Positions 8,672 through 15,845 of a stretch of DNA of 42,586 nucleotides are shown here, in pieces. Origin of the DNA: Betaproteobacteria bacterium (GTDB lineage: Bacteria; Pseudomonadota; Gammaproteobacteria; Burkholderiales; CAIKXV01); NCBI GenBank assembly GCA_947458835.1, contig CANHBC010000005.1, forward strand, positions 1-42,586, written 5' to 3'. How positions within the stretch are numbered: position 1 is the stretch's first letter; each line of letters opens with the position of its first letter. A program made the position numbers and the translations under genes. Under the pieces are notes generated by a model, which worked only from the letters and a program-made list of their open reading frames with translations, did no database searches and had not been told where the DNA came from.

Positions 8672-8977
8672 ATGAACACCACGTCCGACAGTGTCAGCAT
8701 GACCAACAACGACAGAGACCCGGCCATCGCGCGTACCGCAGCGAAGGCGCACGAGACGGTGGACCGTGTCGCAGCTTCCGTGACACCCGTGATCGACCGC
8801 GTACGGTCCAGCGCTGAGGATGCCACCCACCAGTTGCAGGCGCGGGCGCACGACCTGATGGAGACGCGCGACCAGTGGCTCGACGACATGCGTGTGTACG
8901 TTAAGGAACGGCCATTGACGACCATCGGCGTGACCGCCGTGGTGGCCTTGCTGCTCGGTCGCTTCTGGGCGAGATAG
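8672..8977 (+). CDS. YqjD/ElaB-type (DUF883) membrane-anchored protein
   Basis: This 101-residue protein is mostly hydrophilic and helical, with a C-terminal hydrophobic anchor after the signature VKERPLTTIGVTAVVALLLG and a final basic tail (RFWAR). That layout matches YqjD/ElaB/YgaM proteins, C-tail-anchored inner-membrane proteins of E. coli that are linked to stationary phase and ribosome binding. The ribosome site GGAG lies 7 bases before the ATG. The stop overlaps the next start (TAGTG), so it heads a yqjD-yqjE-type operon. Binding of ribosomes is known for the E. coli protein and only inferred here. Confidence 0.82.
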   Translation: MNTTSDSVSMTNNDRDPAIARTAAKAHETVDRVAASVTPVIDRVRSSAEDATHQLQARAHDLMETRDQWLDDMRVYVKERPLTTIGVTAVVALLLGRFWAR

Positions 8978-9411
8978 TGGACGCCGCCGGTGCATCCGGC
9001 GCGAGGCCGGAGACCGCGCGAGATCCGCGTTCGATGAGCTGGAAGCGCGCGATCGACGACGTGTTGGGCAGCCTCGGCGTGGCCGCTGGCGCGCGCATGC
9101 GCGTGCTGCGACTGGAAGCCCGGCGCGCGAGGCGCCTTTCGGTTATTGCCCTGCTCTCGGGGGCGGTTGCCGCGCTGATGATCCTGACTGCCTGGTTCGC
9201 GCTGGTCGGCGCGATCGTCACCTGGGCCGTCGCCGCTGGCTTCCGATGGCCCTGGGTCCTGCTCGCGGTGGCGGTGGCCTGCCTGCTGCTCGGCTGGATC
9301 GGCGTGCGCAGTGCGCGCGCGGCGGCGGTCGCCATCCGCTTTGACGGGACCGCTCGTGCGCTGTGCGCTTCGGCGGCGCGAAGCGCGCCGACAACCGAGG
9401 CATCGCGATGA
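8977..9411 (+). CDS. YqjE-type (DUF1469, 'phage holin family') membrane protein
   Basis: This 144-residue protein has two strong hydrophobic segments (about residues 54-80 and 88-109) between a basic N-terminus and a basic tail, matching YqjE/DUF1469 proteins. Databases often call these 'phage holin', but no phage genes are nearby and the setting is the conserved yqjD-yqjE pair. The GTG start shares one base with the previous stop (TAGTG). An internal ATG at 9034 would give 125 residues and cannot be excluded. The stop overlaps the next start as ATGA, so three genes form one unit. Confidence 0.78.
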   Translation: MDAAGASGARPETARDPRSMSWKRAIDDVLGSLGVAAGARMRVLRLEARRARRLSVIALLSGAVAALMILTAWFALVGAIVTWAVAAGFRWPWVLLAVAVACLLLGWIGVRSARAAAVAIRFDGTARALCASAARSAPTTEASR

Positions 9412-10304
9412 GCGTGGCCGATCCGATGTTCGACCGTGAACTGCGTGAGGCTCTGCTGGAGGTCTACCAGGCCGATACCGCGCTGCGCGGCCGCCTCGAT
9501 CGCCTGCGTGCCCATGCGCGCCGTCCGGCCAGCTATGCCGCGCCGATGGTGGCGTTGGGCGGCCTGGTCGCGTTCAGGCTGGCGCGACGGTTGTTCCGTC
9601 GCCCCCGGCGCGTGGCCACGAGCAGCTCAGCCGCGCCAGCGAAGGCGGGCCTGGCCGCGCTGCTGTTGAGGCTGTCGCTGCCGGCCGTCGTTGGCTTCGC
9701 TCGAGAGCATGCCGGCAACGGGCGGCGCGGTGTAACACCGGCTCGGCCGGGATTCGCCGGGCCCGGCGCGGGCGCCCCCGCCGCGCGGGCACGTCCACTG
9801 CCCAGGGTGTCAGGCAGTCTCCATCGTGGGCGCTTCGCCGGCCGCTGGTTCGAGGTGGCGAGCCTCGACGGTCAACGCGATGCACCTGTACCGTCCGGCG
9901 GGAGCGCCGGTGGCAGCAGGGTGGCGGCGATGCCCTCGCTGGTCTTCGTCCCGGTGCCTGACGGCTTCGATGTCGAATACAGCACACCGGTGGTGGATGT
10001 GCACGGGGGAAACCGCGTGCACACCCGCCGCGGCGTACTTCGTCCGACCGATCCGTCCGGGCGAGCTTCTGAACTGTCTCTGTCGTGGGCCCCCGCGTGG
10101 GCCCGATGGTTGCCTGTGACCTGGAGCGACTACTGGGTGCTCGAGATCGACGCCGGCTATACGTTCGCCCTGATCGGCGATCGGGACCGAACCTCGCTGT
10201 GGCTGCTGTCGCGAACGCCGGTCATCGACGAGCAGGCATTCGGGCAGTTGCTGCGGACGGCAGGCGAGGAAGGCTACCCGGTGGAACACCTCCGGCGCCG
10301 GTGA
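9408..10304 (+). CDS. Lipocalin fused to an N-terminal membrane-associated domain
   Basis: This 298-residue protein has two parts. Residues 1-100 are an acidic/basic helix followed by two hydrophobic stretches (about 44-60 and 79-96), in the position that yqjK occupies in the E. coli yqjDEK operon. Residues about 130-298 are a lipocalin of the Blc type: GRWFEV with the G-x-W motif at 145-147, VEYSTP, SDYWVLEIDAGYTFALI and DRTSLWLLSRTP, which closely follow bacterial lipocalins. Blc is normally a separate outer-membrane lipoprotein of about 170 residues; there is no lipobox here. If the N-terminus anchors to the inner membrane, the barrel would be held there. The start overlaps the YqjE-like stop (ATGA). 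The 3' end runs directly into a decayed gene on the other strand. Confidence 0.75.
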   Translation: MSVADPMFDRELREALLEVYQADTALRGRLDRLRAHARRPASYAAPMVALGGLVAFRLARRLFRRPRRVATSSSAAPAKAGLAALLLRLSLPAVVGFAREHAGNGRRGVTPARPGFAGPGAGAPAARARPLPRVSGSLHRGRFAGRWFEVASLDGQRDAPVPSGGSAGGSRVAAMPSLVFVPVPDGFDVEYSTPVVDVHGGNRVHTRRGVLRPTDPSGRASELSLSWAPAWARWLPVTWSDYWVLEIDAGYTFALIGDRDRTSLWLLSRTPVIDEQAFGQLLRTAGEEGYPVEHLRRR

Positions 10305-10602
10305 TCGGCCCGGCGATCGCCAGGCCGAGTCCGGGTGCCGCGATGGCGGTGCCGACCTCCACGACCGCGACCGCGCCCACGACGGCACCCGGCACGCCGA
10401 CGCCCTCGGCCGCCTTCCAGCCCAGATCGATCTAGAGCGTGCCTTCGCTGGTGAAGTACCGCTTGCGTGTCTCGTCCGATATCACGACGTTCCCGTCGTC
10501 CTTGTCATGGCCGTGTGCACTCTGGTGAGACAACGCGCGTTCGGCGCTGTCGCGATCGGGGAAGGCCCCGATGAACATGCGTCGGCTGGAATCCATGGTC
10601 AT
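10291..10602 (-). pseudogene. Decayed general-stress glycine-zipper gene (amber stop plus lost 3' end)
   Basis: The first 56 residues begin at an ATG (10602-10600) with AGGAGA just upstream; an ATG at 10623 is less well placed. The text RRMFIGAFPDRDSAERAL and NVVISDETRKRYF resembles YflT-like general stress proteins, which continue into a glycine-zipper membrane part. Here a TAG at 10434-10432 interrupts the frame, but the same frame continues with DLGWKAAEGVGV and IAAPGLGLAIAGPI, exactly the expected next part. Similarity stops near 10291, where the frame runs into the end of the lipocalin gene. So one nonsense codon and a 3' truncation are seen. The short 56-residue product may still be made. 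The family assignment is from memory of its characteristic text. Confidence 0.65.
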
Positions 10603-10744
10603 GGAAGTCTCCTGTCCGTTCATCGAAGCGGATTGCTTCGTCGGAGGCGTTCGCCATCAGACGGCGGACCGCGGCACCGACCTGCACCGGTGCCGGGCAT
10701 GGTGATTGCGCCCTCGTGGTGCTCTATCTGCGCGAGGCATCGAA

Positions 10745-11014
10745 ATGGCCTTTATCGTGTGGCTCGTCATCGGTGGCCTCGTCGGCTGGATAGCCAGCCT
10801 CATCATGAAGACGGACCTGAAGCAGGGTCTGTTGCTCAACGTGGTGGTCGGCAGTTTCGGCGCGGTGCTGGGTGGCTGGGTGATCGGGCCGCTGCTCGGC
10901 CTAGGGTCCTTCAATCAGTCGGGCTACAGCCTGGCTTCGATCTCGGTGTCTGTCCTGGGCGCGATGATCCTGCTCGCCCTGGTCAGCCTGGTGCGGCGGC
11001 CGAGCGCGCGGTAG
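10745..11014 (+). CDS. GlsB/YeaQ/YmgE-family stress membrane protein
   Basis: This 89-residue protein starts MAFIVWLVIGGLVGWIASLI, the hallmark of the GlsB/YeaQ/YmgE (transglycosylase-associated) family. Three hydrophobic segments are visible (about residues 2-19, 28-50 and 62-82), with the family's polar turn (MKTDLKQG) after the first. These small inner-membrane proteins are linked to general stress, but their biochemical role is not known. The ATG at 10745 is chosen because the family begins there; upstream in-frame codons look random. The ribosome site is weak (GAGG). The gene is slightly longer than the usual 80-85 residues. Confidence 0.85.
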   Translation: MAFIVWLVIGGLVGWIASLIMKTDLKQGLLLNVVVGSFGAVLGGWVIGPLLGLGSFNQSGYSLASISVSVLGAMILLALVSLVRRPSAR

Positions 11015-11035
11015 CCCGTCGGTCAGGGCCCGCGC
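11006..11035 (+). terminator. Possible terminator hairpin at the end of the GlsB/YeaQ gene
   Basis: GCGCGG-(TA)-GCCC pairs with GGGC-CCGCGC around an eight-base loop, giving a ten-pair GC stem with a two-base bulge that contains part of the stop codon. No T-run follows. It may end transcription of the GlsB/YeaQ gene. Confidence 0.35.
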
Positions 11036-11046
11036 GGAATGCGAGG

Positions 11047-11490
11047 TCAGCCACGCCCGCCTGGCGCGGTCGTGCTGCCTGGGTCGTGGCTGCCTGTCCG
11101 TGCGAGGACGTCGGTGGACGATACCGGGTAGAGGTAGCGTACCTCGCCGCGGTCGATCAGCAGGCGCTTGAGTACCGGTACCGAGGCGGGATCCGACGGT
11201 GCTGAGTCGCATCTCCCTGAACGGCGATCGTCGCTCGCCGTCTCCAGCGCAACGCGTGCGCCGCTCAGTTCCAGACCCTCGATCACTGAAGGAGGGATCA
11301 CGGCTCGGGTCTGGTGCGATGTCGGGCGTTCGCGATGCCTCGGGCAGCGGGTCCGGCGCGAGCGGCAGGACGGACTGCGGTTCGAGCGGAACCCCTGGCG
11401 GGGCGACCGGCAGCGGCAGGTGCTGAGTCCTTGGGGGTGGTCCGCGACGGATATCGCGGATCGGCCCACGGGCCAGCGCAGGCGAGCCGG
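11047..11490 (-). pseudogene. Probable frameshifted coding remnant, function unknown
   Basis: This is the only gap over 300 bases without a clear gene. On the minus strand two neighbouring frames each show coding-like third-position GC. The upstream part (about 11450-11305) reads as a proline-rich stretch (LPLPVAPPGVPLEP). The downstream part, in another frame, reads as a normal-looking globular tail (VIEGLELSGARVALE and LKRLLIDRGEVRYLYPVS) and ends at 11047. Joined, they would be one protein with a frame change near 11300. Alternatively, only an 84-residue product from a GTG at 11301 is real, but it lacks a ribosome site. No family is recognised. Confidence 0.33.
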
Positions 11491-12312
11491 TCAGATGGAA
11501 GTGTCGGCCGGTTCCACCGCACCCAGCGGCTCGAGGTCCGGGCGCCACGCGGTCATGCGAATGGCACCGAACAGCGTCGCAAAGGCCACGTCCGCCGCAT
11601 CGCGTGCCGTGCCGATCCGGATGAAGTCCGCTTCCGGGGCGAGCCGTGTCGGATCGAACAGGATCCAGCCGTGCCCGAGCCACGCCTCGAAGATCGCATG
11701 GAAGTCCGGAGGCGGGTCCTCGAAGTGCGCGTAGCCGGTGACCAGCCGGGCTGGAATGTTCAGCGCGCGGCAGAAGGCGATGCAGACATGCGCGAAGTCG
11801 CGACAGACACCGGCGCGGTTGAGCAGCACGTCGCGTGCGGTCGTGCTGCCATCGGTGGTGCCGACCTGGTAGGTGATGTTGTCACGCGTCCAGTCGATGA
11901 TCGAGACCACCCGACCGTACCCCGGCGCAACATGGCCGAACAGACGCATCGCCAGCTTCATGAGCACGTCGGACTCGACATACCGGCTGGGATAGATGTA
12001 CGGCAGCACGTCCAGCGGCAGGGTCCTCACGGGTGCTTCGGGTTCGTTGCCGGTGGGGACCGGGCGCGGCTGCCGCCGCACGACGGCGCGGTATTGGATG
12101 CGCAGCGGGCCCAGTCCGGCATCGACGCGGACGAACCGGTTTCCGGTGCCCGGATCGGTGAAGCGGTCCAGCCTTGCCGGGGGCTCCACCACCAGCGTCT
12201 CGGACTCGACCTGCTGCCCCATGCCGCGCACGGCCTCGATGTTGAAGATCAGGTCCGCGGGCAGGGCATCGACCTGATAGGTCAGTTCACAGTCGACTCG
12301 GTGGCGGTGCAT
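11491..12312 (-). CDS. Transglutaminase-like cysteine peptidase-fold protein
   Basis: This 273-residue protein has the bacterial transglutaminase N-terminal beta domain (about residues 1-95) followed by a transglutaminase core. The catalytic triad is visible: C170 in GVCRDFAH, H205 in DFHAIFEAW and D220 in LFDPT. There is no signal peptide, so it acts in the cytoplasm. The ATG at 12312 is chosen because MHRHRVDCELTY begins the N-terminal domain; it lies within the end of the upstream metallopeptidase gene, a 31-base overlap. In other bacteria this type is often found with ATP-grasp and alpha-E proteins in predicted peptide-modifying clusters; those partners are not in this window. Whether it hydrolyses or crosslinks peptides is unknown. 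Confidence 0.85.
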   Translation of the reverse strand: MHRHRVDCELTYQVDALPADLIFNIEAVRGMGQQVESETLVVEPPARLDRFTDPGTGNRFVRVDAGLGPLRIQYRAVVRRQPRPVPTGNEPEAPVRTLPLDVLPYIYPSRYVESDVLMKLAMRLFGHVAPGYGRVVSIIDWTRDNITYQVGTTDGSTTARDVLLNRAGVCRDFAHVCIAFCRALNIPARLVTGYAHFEDPPPDFHAIFEAWLGHGWILFDPTRLAPEADFIRIGTARDAADVAFATLFGAIRMTAWRPDLEPLGAVEPADTSI

Positions 12313-13409
12313 GATGCCGCCGAGGGCGCAATCCGCGTTCCCGAAACCGGCGGCAGGCGGTCGCGGTATTCGTGTACCAGTGCGTCGATCAGTTCCATTT
12401 TCTCCGCGGCGACGCCGGTCAGCACGAACGGGTAGGCATCGGCGGTGCCGAGCGAGCGCGACAGTTCGTTGGCCAACTCCGCCAGCGGCAGCCAGCGCTG
12501 GATCATCACGCCGAAGCGGGATCGATCCTTCCGGCCTCGCCGGGTGCGCGGGCGGCCTGCAGCGGCCGGCTCTACGCCGGCCTCGGACGCCGACTGCAGC
12601 GTGTCCCGGATCAACAGGTAGTGCGCCCAGGTCTCCGCCCAGTCCTCCTGGGGGTGGGCCGTCGCATAGGTGCTGATGAACTGCCCGGGATCGGCCCTGC
12701 CGGCGGCCTGCCCTGCATAGTAGGCCGCCAGCGATACGTCGTAGTCCGAGTCCATGTCGCCGAAGCGGTCCTTTATGCGCCACTCGATCTCTGCGTTTGC
12801 GCTCGCGCGCAGGCGGTCGAGGTAGTAGTGCCCGCTCTCGTGGCGGAAATGTCCGAGCAGCGACCGGTAGGGCTCGCCCATCCCGGTGCGGATGCGCTCC
12901 CGTTCAACGTCGTCCGCCTCGAGGATGTTGATGCTGATCGTGCCCCCGTTGTGCGCGGTCATGAACCGATGGCCGGGCTCGATGTCGGCGCCGAAGGCGA
13001 ACTCCAGGCCATCGGGCGACTCCGACTTCGGGACCGGTCGCAGGCGCAGGTCAGCCAGGGTGAACAGCAACCGGCGCTTCGCGGCCTCGAGCCGTCGCCA
13101 GTACTCGACATGACGCGCCACCGAGAGCGAGGGGATCTGCTGCGTGAAGCGGCAGGCGCGGCACAGCGTCCCTGCCTGGTCTTCTTCCAGGATACCGTTG
13201 CAGACCGCATGCTCGACCGCGTTGCTGCACAGGCGCCAGGCGGGACCCTCGGGCGCCCTGACGTCGACCCATCGGCCTGCGTCGCGCGCCTCCAGTGCAG
13301 CCAGATGCATCAGGTCGGGCAGCAGCGCCAGGCGCGCCCCGCAGGCGAGGCACGCCCAGTTGTCGAAGTACACCCGGCTGCCGCAGCGGCCGCACCGCTG
13401 GCGCAACAT
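12282..13409 (-). CDS. Zinc-ribbon, putative zinc metallopeptidase (DUF2248/COG4307 type)
   Basis: This 375-residue protein begins with a zinc ribbon (C6-x2-C9 and C20-x2-C23) and has a second cysteine cluster (CSNAVEHAVC and LCRAC). The core carries HESGHYY (H190-E191-S192-G193-H194), a HExxH-type zinc site, with a downstream EDWAETWAHY that could give the third ligand. This is the COG4307 layout, whose proteins are predicted but not proven peptidases. It is cytoplasmic by lack of a signal. It overlaps the transglutaminase gene by 31 bases and lies 16 bases after rpoN in the same direction, so rpoN, this gene and the transglutaminase may be one transcript. The substrate is unknown. Confidence 0.8.
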   Translation of the reverse strand: MLRQRCGRCGSRVYFDNWACLACGARLALLPDLMHLAALEARDAGRWVDVRAPEGPAWRLCSNAVEHAVCNGILEEDQAGTLCRACRFTQQIPSLSVARHVEYWRRLEAAKRRLLFTLADLRLRPVPKSESPDGLEFAFGADIEPGHRFMTAHNGGTISINILEADDVERERIRTGMGEPYRSLLGHFRHESGHYYLDRLRASANAEIEWRIKDRFGDMDSDYDVSLAAYYAGQAAGRADPGQFISTYATAHPQEDWAETWAHYLLIRDTLQSASEAGVEPAAAGRPRTRRGRKDRSRFGVMIQRWLPLAELANELSRSLGTADAYPFVLTGVAAEKMELIDALVHEYRDRLPPVSGTRIAPSAASCTATESTVN

Positions 13410-13425
13410 CGACGTACGCCGCCGG

Positions 13426-14904
13426 TCAGGCCGCCAGTGCCGCCGACGAGGACAGCCGGCGCACCTCGACCGAGGGGATCTGCATCGAGTCCCGGTACTT
13501 CGAAACCGTCCTGCGCGCGATGACGATACCCTTGTCGGCGAGGGTCCGTGCCACCTTCACGTCGGAGAGCGGATGCCGCGGATCCTCGGCGGTGATGATC
13601 TGCCGGATCAGCGCCCGGACTGCCCGCGCGGAACACGCATGGCCGTCCGATTCCACGTGGCTGCTGAAGAAGTACTTCAGTTCGATCAGCCCGCGCGGGG
13701 TCATCATGTACTTGTTCGATGTCACGCGCGACACGGTCGACTCGTGCATGCCGAGCGTGTCGGCGATCTCGCGCAGGACCATCGGTCGCATCGCGATGTC
13801 GCCGTGTTCGAAGAATCGGCTCTGGCGGTCGACGATGGCCTGTGCCACGCGCAGGATCGTGCGGAAGCGCTGGTTGACGTTACGTACGAACCAGCGTGCC
13901 TCCTGCAGGTGGTGTCCGATCGGCGATGAACCCGAGCCCCGCTGCTCGCGCACCATCGAGGCGAACGACTGGTTGAGGTGGATGCGCGGCACCACCTCGG
14001 GGTTGATCCGGGCCACCCACTTGCCTCCGATCTTGCGCACCTGCACGTCGGCCACGACGTAGTCGGTGCGCTCGGGGCCGAAGATCGATCCCGGTTTCGG
14101 CGAACAGGCGCGTACGAGCTGGTATGCGGCGGCCAGTTCGCAGTCGATGCAGCCCAGGGTGCGCAGCAGCCTGGGCGTATCCGGCGTGACCAGCTCCGGC
14201 AGGTGGTCGCGAACGATACGGCAGGCGAGTTCGAGCCCCGGCGTGTCCTCGTCCCGGTCGCCCAGTTGCAGCAGCAGGCACTCCTCGAGCGAGCGGGCGC
14301 CGACCCCGGCAGGCTCGAAGCTCTGTACCAGGCGCAGGACGACCATCATCTCGTCCAGTTCCACCGCCTCCGAGGCCGGACACATCGCGATCAGGTCCTC
14401 GAGCGGCGTGCGCAGGTAGCCGTCGGGCTCGAGGGCATGGATCACCAGCTGCGCGAGCTGGCGGTCGCGGTCGTTGACCCTGCAGGCCGAGAGCTGTTCG
14501 AGCAGGTGGTCGCGCAGGCAGACCGACGCCATCGCGAAGTGGGTCGCGTCGGCATCGTCGCCGGAATGGCCACCCGCGCCCGCGGCCAGCGAGTCTTCGT
14601 AGCGGAACGATGCGTCGTCCCAGTCGCCGCTGGATCCATCCGGCTCGGCGATCACGTCGCCGGCCTCCGTCAGGGCCTCGGCGGTGAGCGTGGGCTCGGG
14701 ATGCGTCCCATCGGCCGCGGTGTCGCCGGTGCCGGCCTCGGGGCCCGGGAAGTCGTCGCGCTCCAGAAACGGGTTGTTCGCGAGCGTTTCTTCGATTTCC
14801 TGCTCGAAAGCCGCCGCCGACAGTTGCAGCAGGCGGATCGAGTGCTGCAGTTGAGGGGTCATCGCGAGCTGCTGGCTCGTGCGCCCCTGGAGGGATGGTC
14901 TCAT
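13426..14904 (-). CDS. rpoN: RNA polymerase sigma-54 factor
   Basis: This 492-residue protein is a full sigma-54. Region I is present (TSQQLAMTPQLQHSIRLLQL near residues 9-28), then a variable acidic region II (about 45-110), the core-binding domain, the helix-turn-helix and the RpoN box ARRTVSKYRD (residues 463-472). It would direct transcription from -24/-12 promoters with NtrC-type activators. In Betaproteobacteria rpoN normally sits in an lptB-rpoN-hpf-ptsN context; here it stands with stress genes and a metallopeptidase, so it may be a second copy. No full-length sigma-54 activator is in the window, only the orphan Fis domain at 8259. The short tail after the RpoN box ends SSSAALAA. Confidence 0.9.
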   Translation of the reverse strand: MRPSLQGRTSQQLAMTPQLQHSIRLLQLSAAAFEQEIEETLANNPFLERDDFPGPEAGTGDTAADGTHPEPTLTAEALTEAGDVIAEPDGSSGDWDDASFRYEDSLAAGAGGHSGDDADATHFAMASVCLRDHLLEQLSACRVNDRDRQLAQLVIHALEPDGYLRTPLEDLIAMCPASEAVELDEMMVVLRLVQSFEPAGVGARSLEECLLLQLGDRDEDTPGLELACRIVRDHLPELVTPDTPRLLRTLGCIDCELAAAYQLVRACSPKPGSIFGPERTDYVVADVQVRKIGGKWVARINPEVVPRIHLNQSFASMVREQRGSGSSPIGHHLQEARWFVRNVNQRFRTILRVAQAIVDRQSRFFEHGDIAMRPMVLREIADTLGMHESTVSRVTSNKYMMTPRGLIELKYFFSSHVESDGHACSARAVRALIRQIITAEDPRHPLSDVKVARTLADKGIVIARRTVSKYRDSMQIPSVEVRRLSSSAALAA

Positions 14905-14943
14905 CTCGGTGTCGCCCCGTATCCGTTCGCTGCCGACGAGGGC

Positions 14944-15111
14944 TCAGACCGAGGGCGGTCGTCGCCCGATGACGGCGAAGACCACGGCCAGGATCAGCCC
15001 GATCACGAACAGGGCCCAGGCGATGTTTGCCGCCGTACCCGCGATCCCGCCAATGCCCAGAACGGCTGCGACGATCGCGATGATGAGGAACACTGCTGCC
15101 CAATAGAACAT
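14944..15111 (-). CDS. DUF1328 (YtjA-type) small membrane protein
   Basis: This 55-residue protein reads [19 protein letters not shown], then [19 protein letters not shown], the signature of DUF1328/YtjA. Two membrane segments are separated by a glycine-rich turn. The start ATG at 15111 is preceded by GGGAG. It is expected in the inner membrane; the function of the family is unknown, though it recurs among stress-associated genes. It lies 39 bases upstream of rpoN in the same direction. Confidence 0.87.
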   Translation of the reverse strand: MFYWAAVFLIIAIVAAVLGIGGIAGTAANIAWALFVIGLILAVVFAVIGRRPPSV

Positions 15112-15169
15112 GGTCGACTCCCAGGGGTGCAGGTGCCCGGGTGGGCACTCGTTGGTCCGGCGTGCGCGC

Positions 15170-15301
15170 TCAGCGCCGCTTGTCGGCGCTGTCCTGCAGG
15201 CGCTCGCCGCCGCGCTCGATGTCCTTGCCCACGCCCTCGACGGTGTTGCAGCCCGCCAGGCCGAGCGCGGCCAGCAGTAGTCCGGCAACCAGGGTTCTCA
15301 T
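15170..15301 (-). CDS. Entericidin A/B-family lipoprotein
   Basis: This 43-residue precursor has a short basic start (MR), a hydrophobic stretch and a lipobox ending LGLAGC, with the lipidated cysteine at residue 18. The mature part, [20 protein letters not shown], closely matches entericidin-type peptides, in which this amphipathic tail is characteristic. Entericidin A and B of E. coli act as a small antidote and toxin pair in stationary phase. Only one copy is seen here, so that arrangement is not supported. The ATG at 15301 has a purine-rich GAGGAGAC-type site before it (complement of the 15303-15314 stretch). It belongs to the same stress cluster as DUF1328. Confidence 0.85.
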   Translation of the reverse strand: MRTLVAGLLLAALGLAGCNTVEGVGKDIERGGERLQDSADKRR

Positions 15302-15499
15302 GACTGTCTCCTCGTATGGGGGTGTGCCCGTTCGACATTCCGCAACGCCTGTGCCCGCGCAGGCCACCGATGCCGGGCGCGTCCGCACGCGGAGGAGGTC
15401 TGCGTCCTGTGGCCGATGGCCAGGCGCCGCCGTTCGGACCGCAGCGCGGTCAGGCGTCGCCCGGGCTCTGGCTCGCGGCGTGAGCAGGCCGGCGAGCGC

Positions 15500-15736
15500 T
15501 CAGGCCGGGCGCCAGCGGACCCACGGGCCGATCAGCGCGGTGATCGCCAGCACGACAGGGGTGGCGACGAAGACCGCGTTGACGACGCGGAAGCTGTGCC
15601 ACGCAAAGCCGAGCGAGGCGATCAGCTGGTCGACGAACAGCCAGCGTGAAACGCCGTTTACGCTGCGCCACTGCGCTACGCCTGGCGGACGATGGCGGCG
15701 AACCGCACGAGGACGCTGCCACGGCTGCTGCGACAC
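15500..15736 (-). CDS. Possible small membrane protein
   Basis: Up to 78 residues from a GTG at 15736. The first 30 residues are basic and look like non-coding text. From about residue 30 the text is more protein-like: SRWLFVDQLIASLGFAWHSF, then a hydrophobic stretch VVNAVFVATPVVLAITALIG and a final WVRWRPA. One membrane span is likely. No ATG or clear ribosome site is visible for a shorter start, so the true beginning is unresolved. The rest of 15302-15845 shows no other convincing gene. The family is not recognised. Confidence 0.38.
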   Translation of the reverse strand: MSQQPWQRPRAVRRHRPPGVAQWRSVNGVSRWLFVDQLIASLGFAWHSFRVVNAVFVATPVVLAITALIGPWVRWRPA

Positions 15737-15845
15737 GGGCGATGCATTCGGCTCACTGGCTCCAGCTGAGTGCTAGGCCGGCGCGCTCCTGACTGACGTC
15801 TCGAGGCCCGACGCACGGAACATGCCCATTACCGAGGGCGAGGGT

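Noticed and set aside
8977-9411. Phage holin as evidence of a prophage
   Set aside because: The match is to the YqjE/DUF1469 group, which carries that name in databases; no other phage gene is present and it sits in a yqjDE-type operon.
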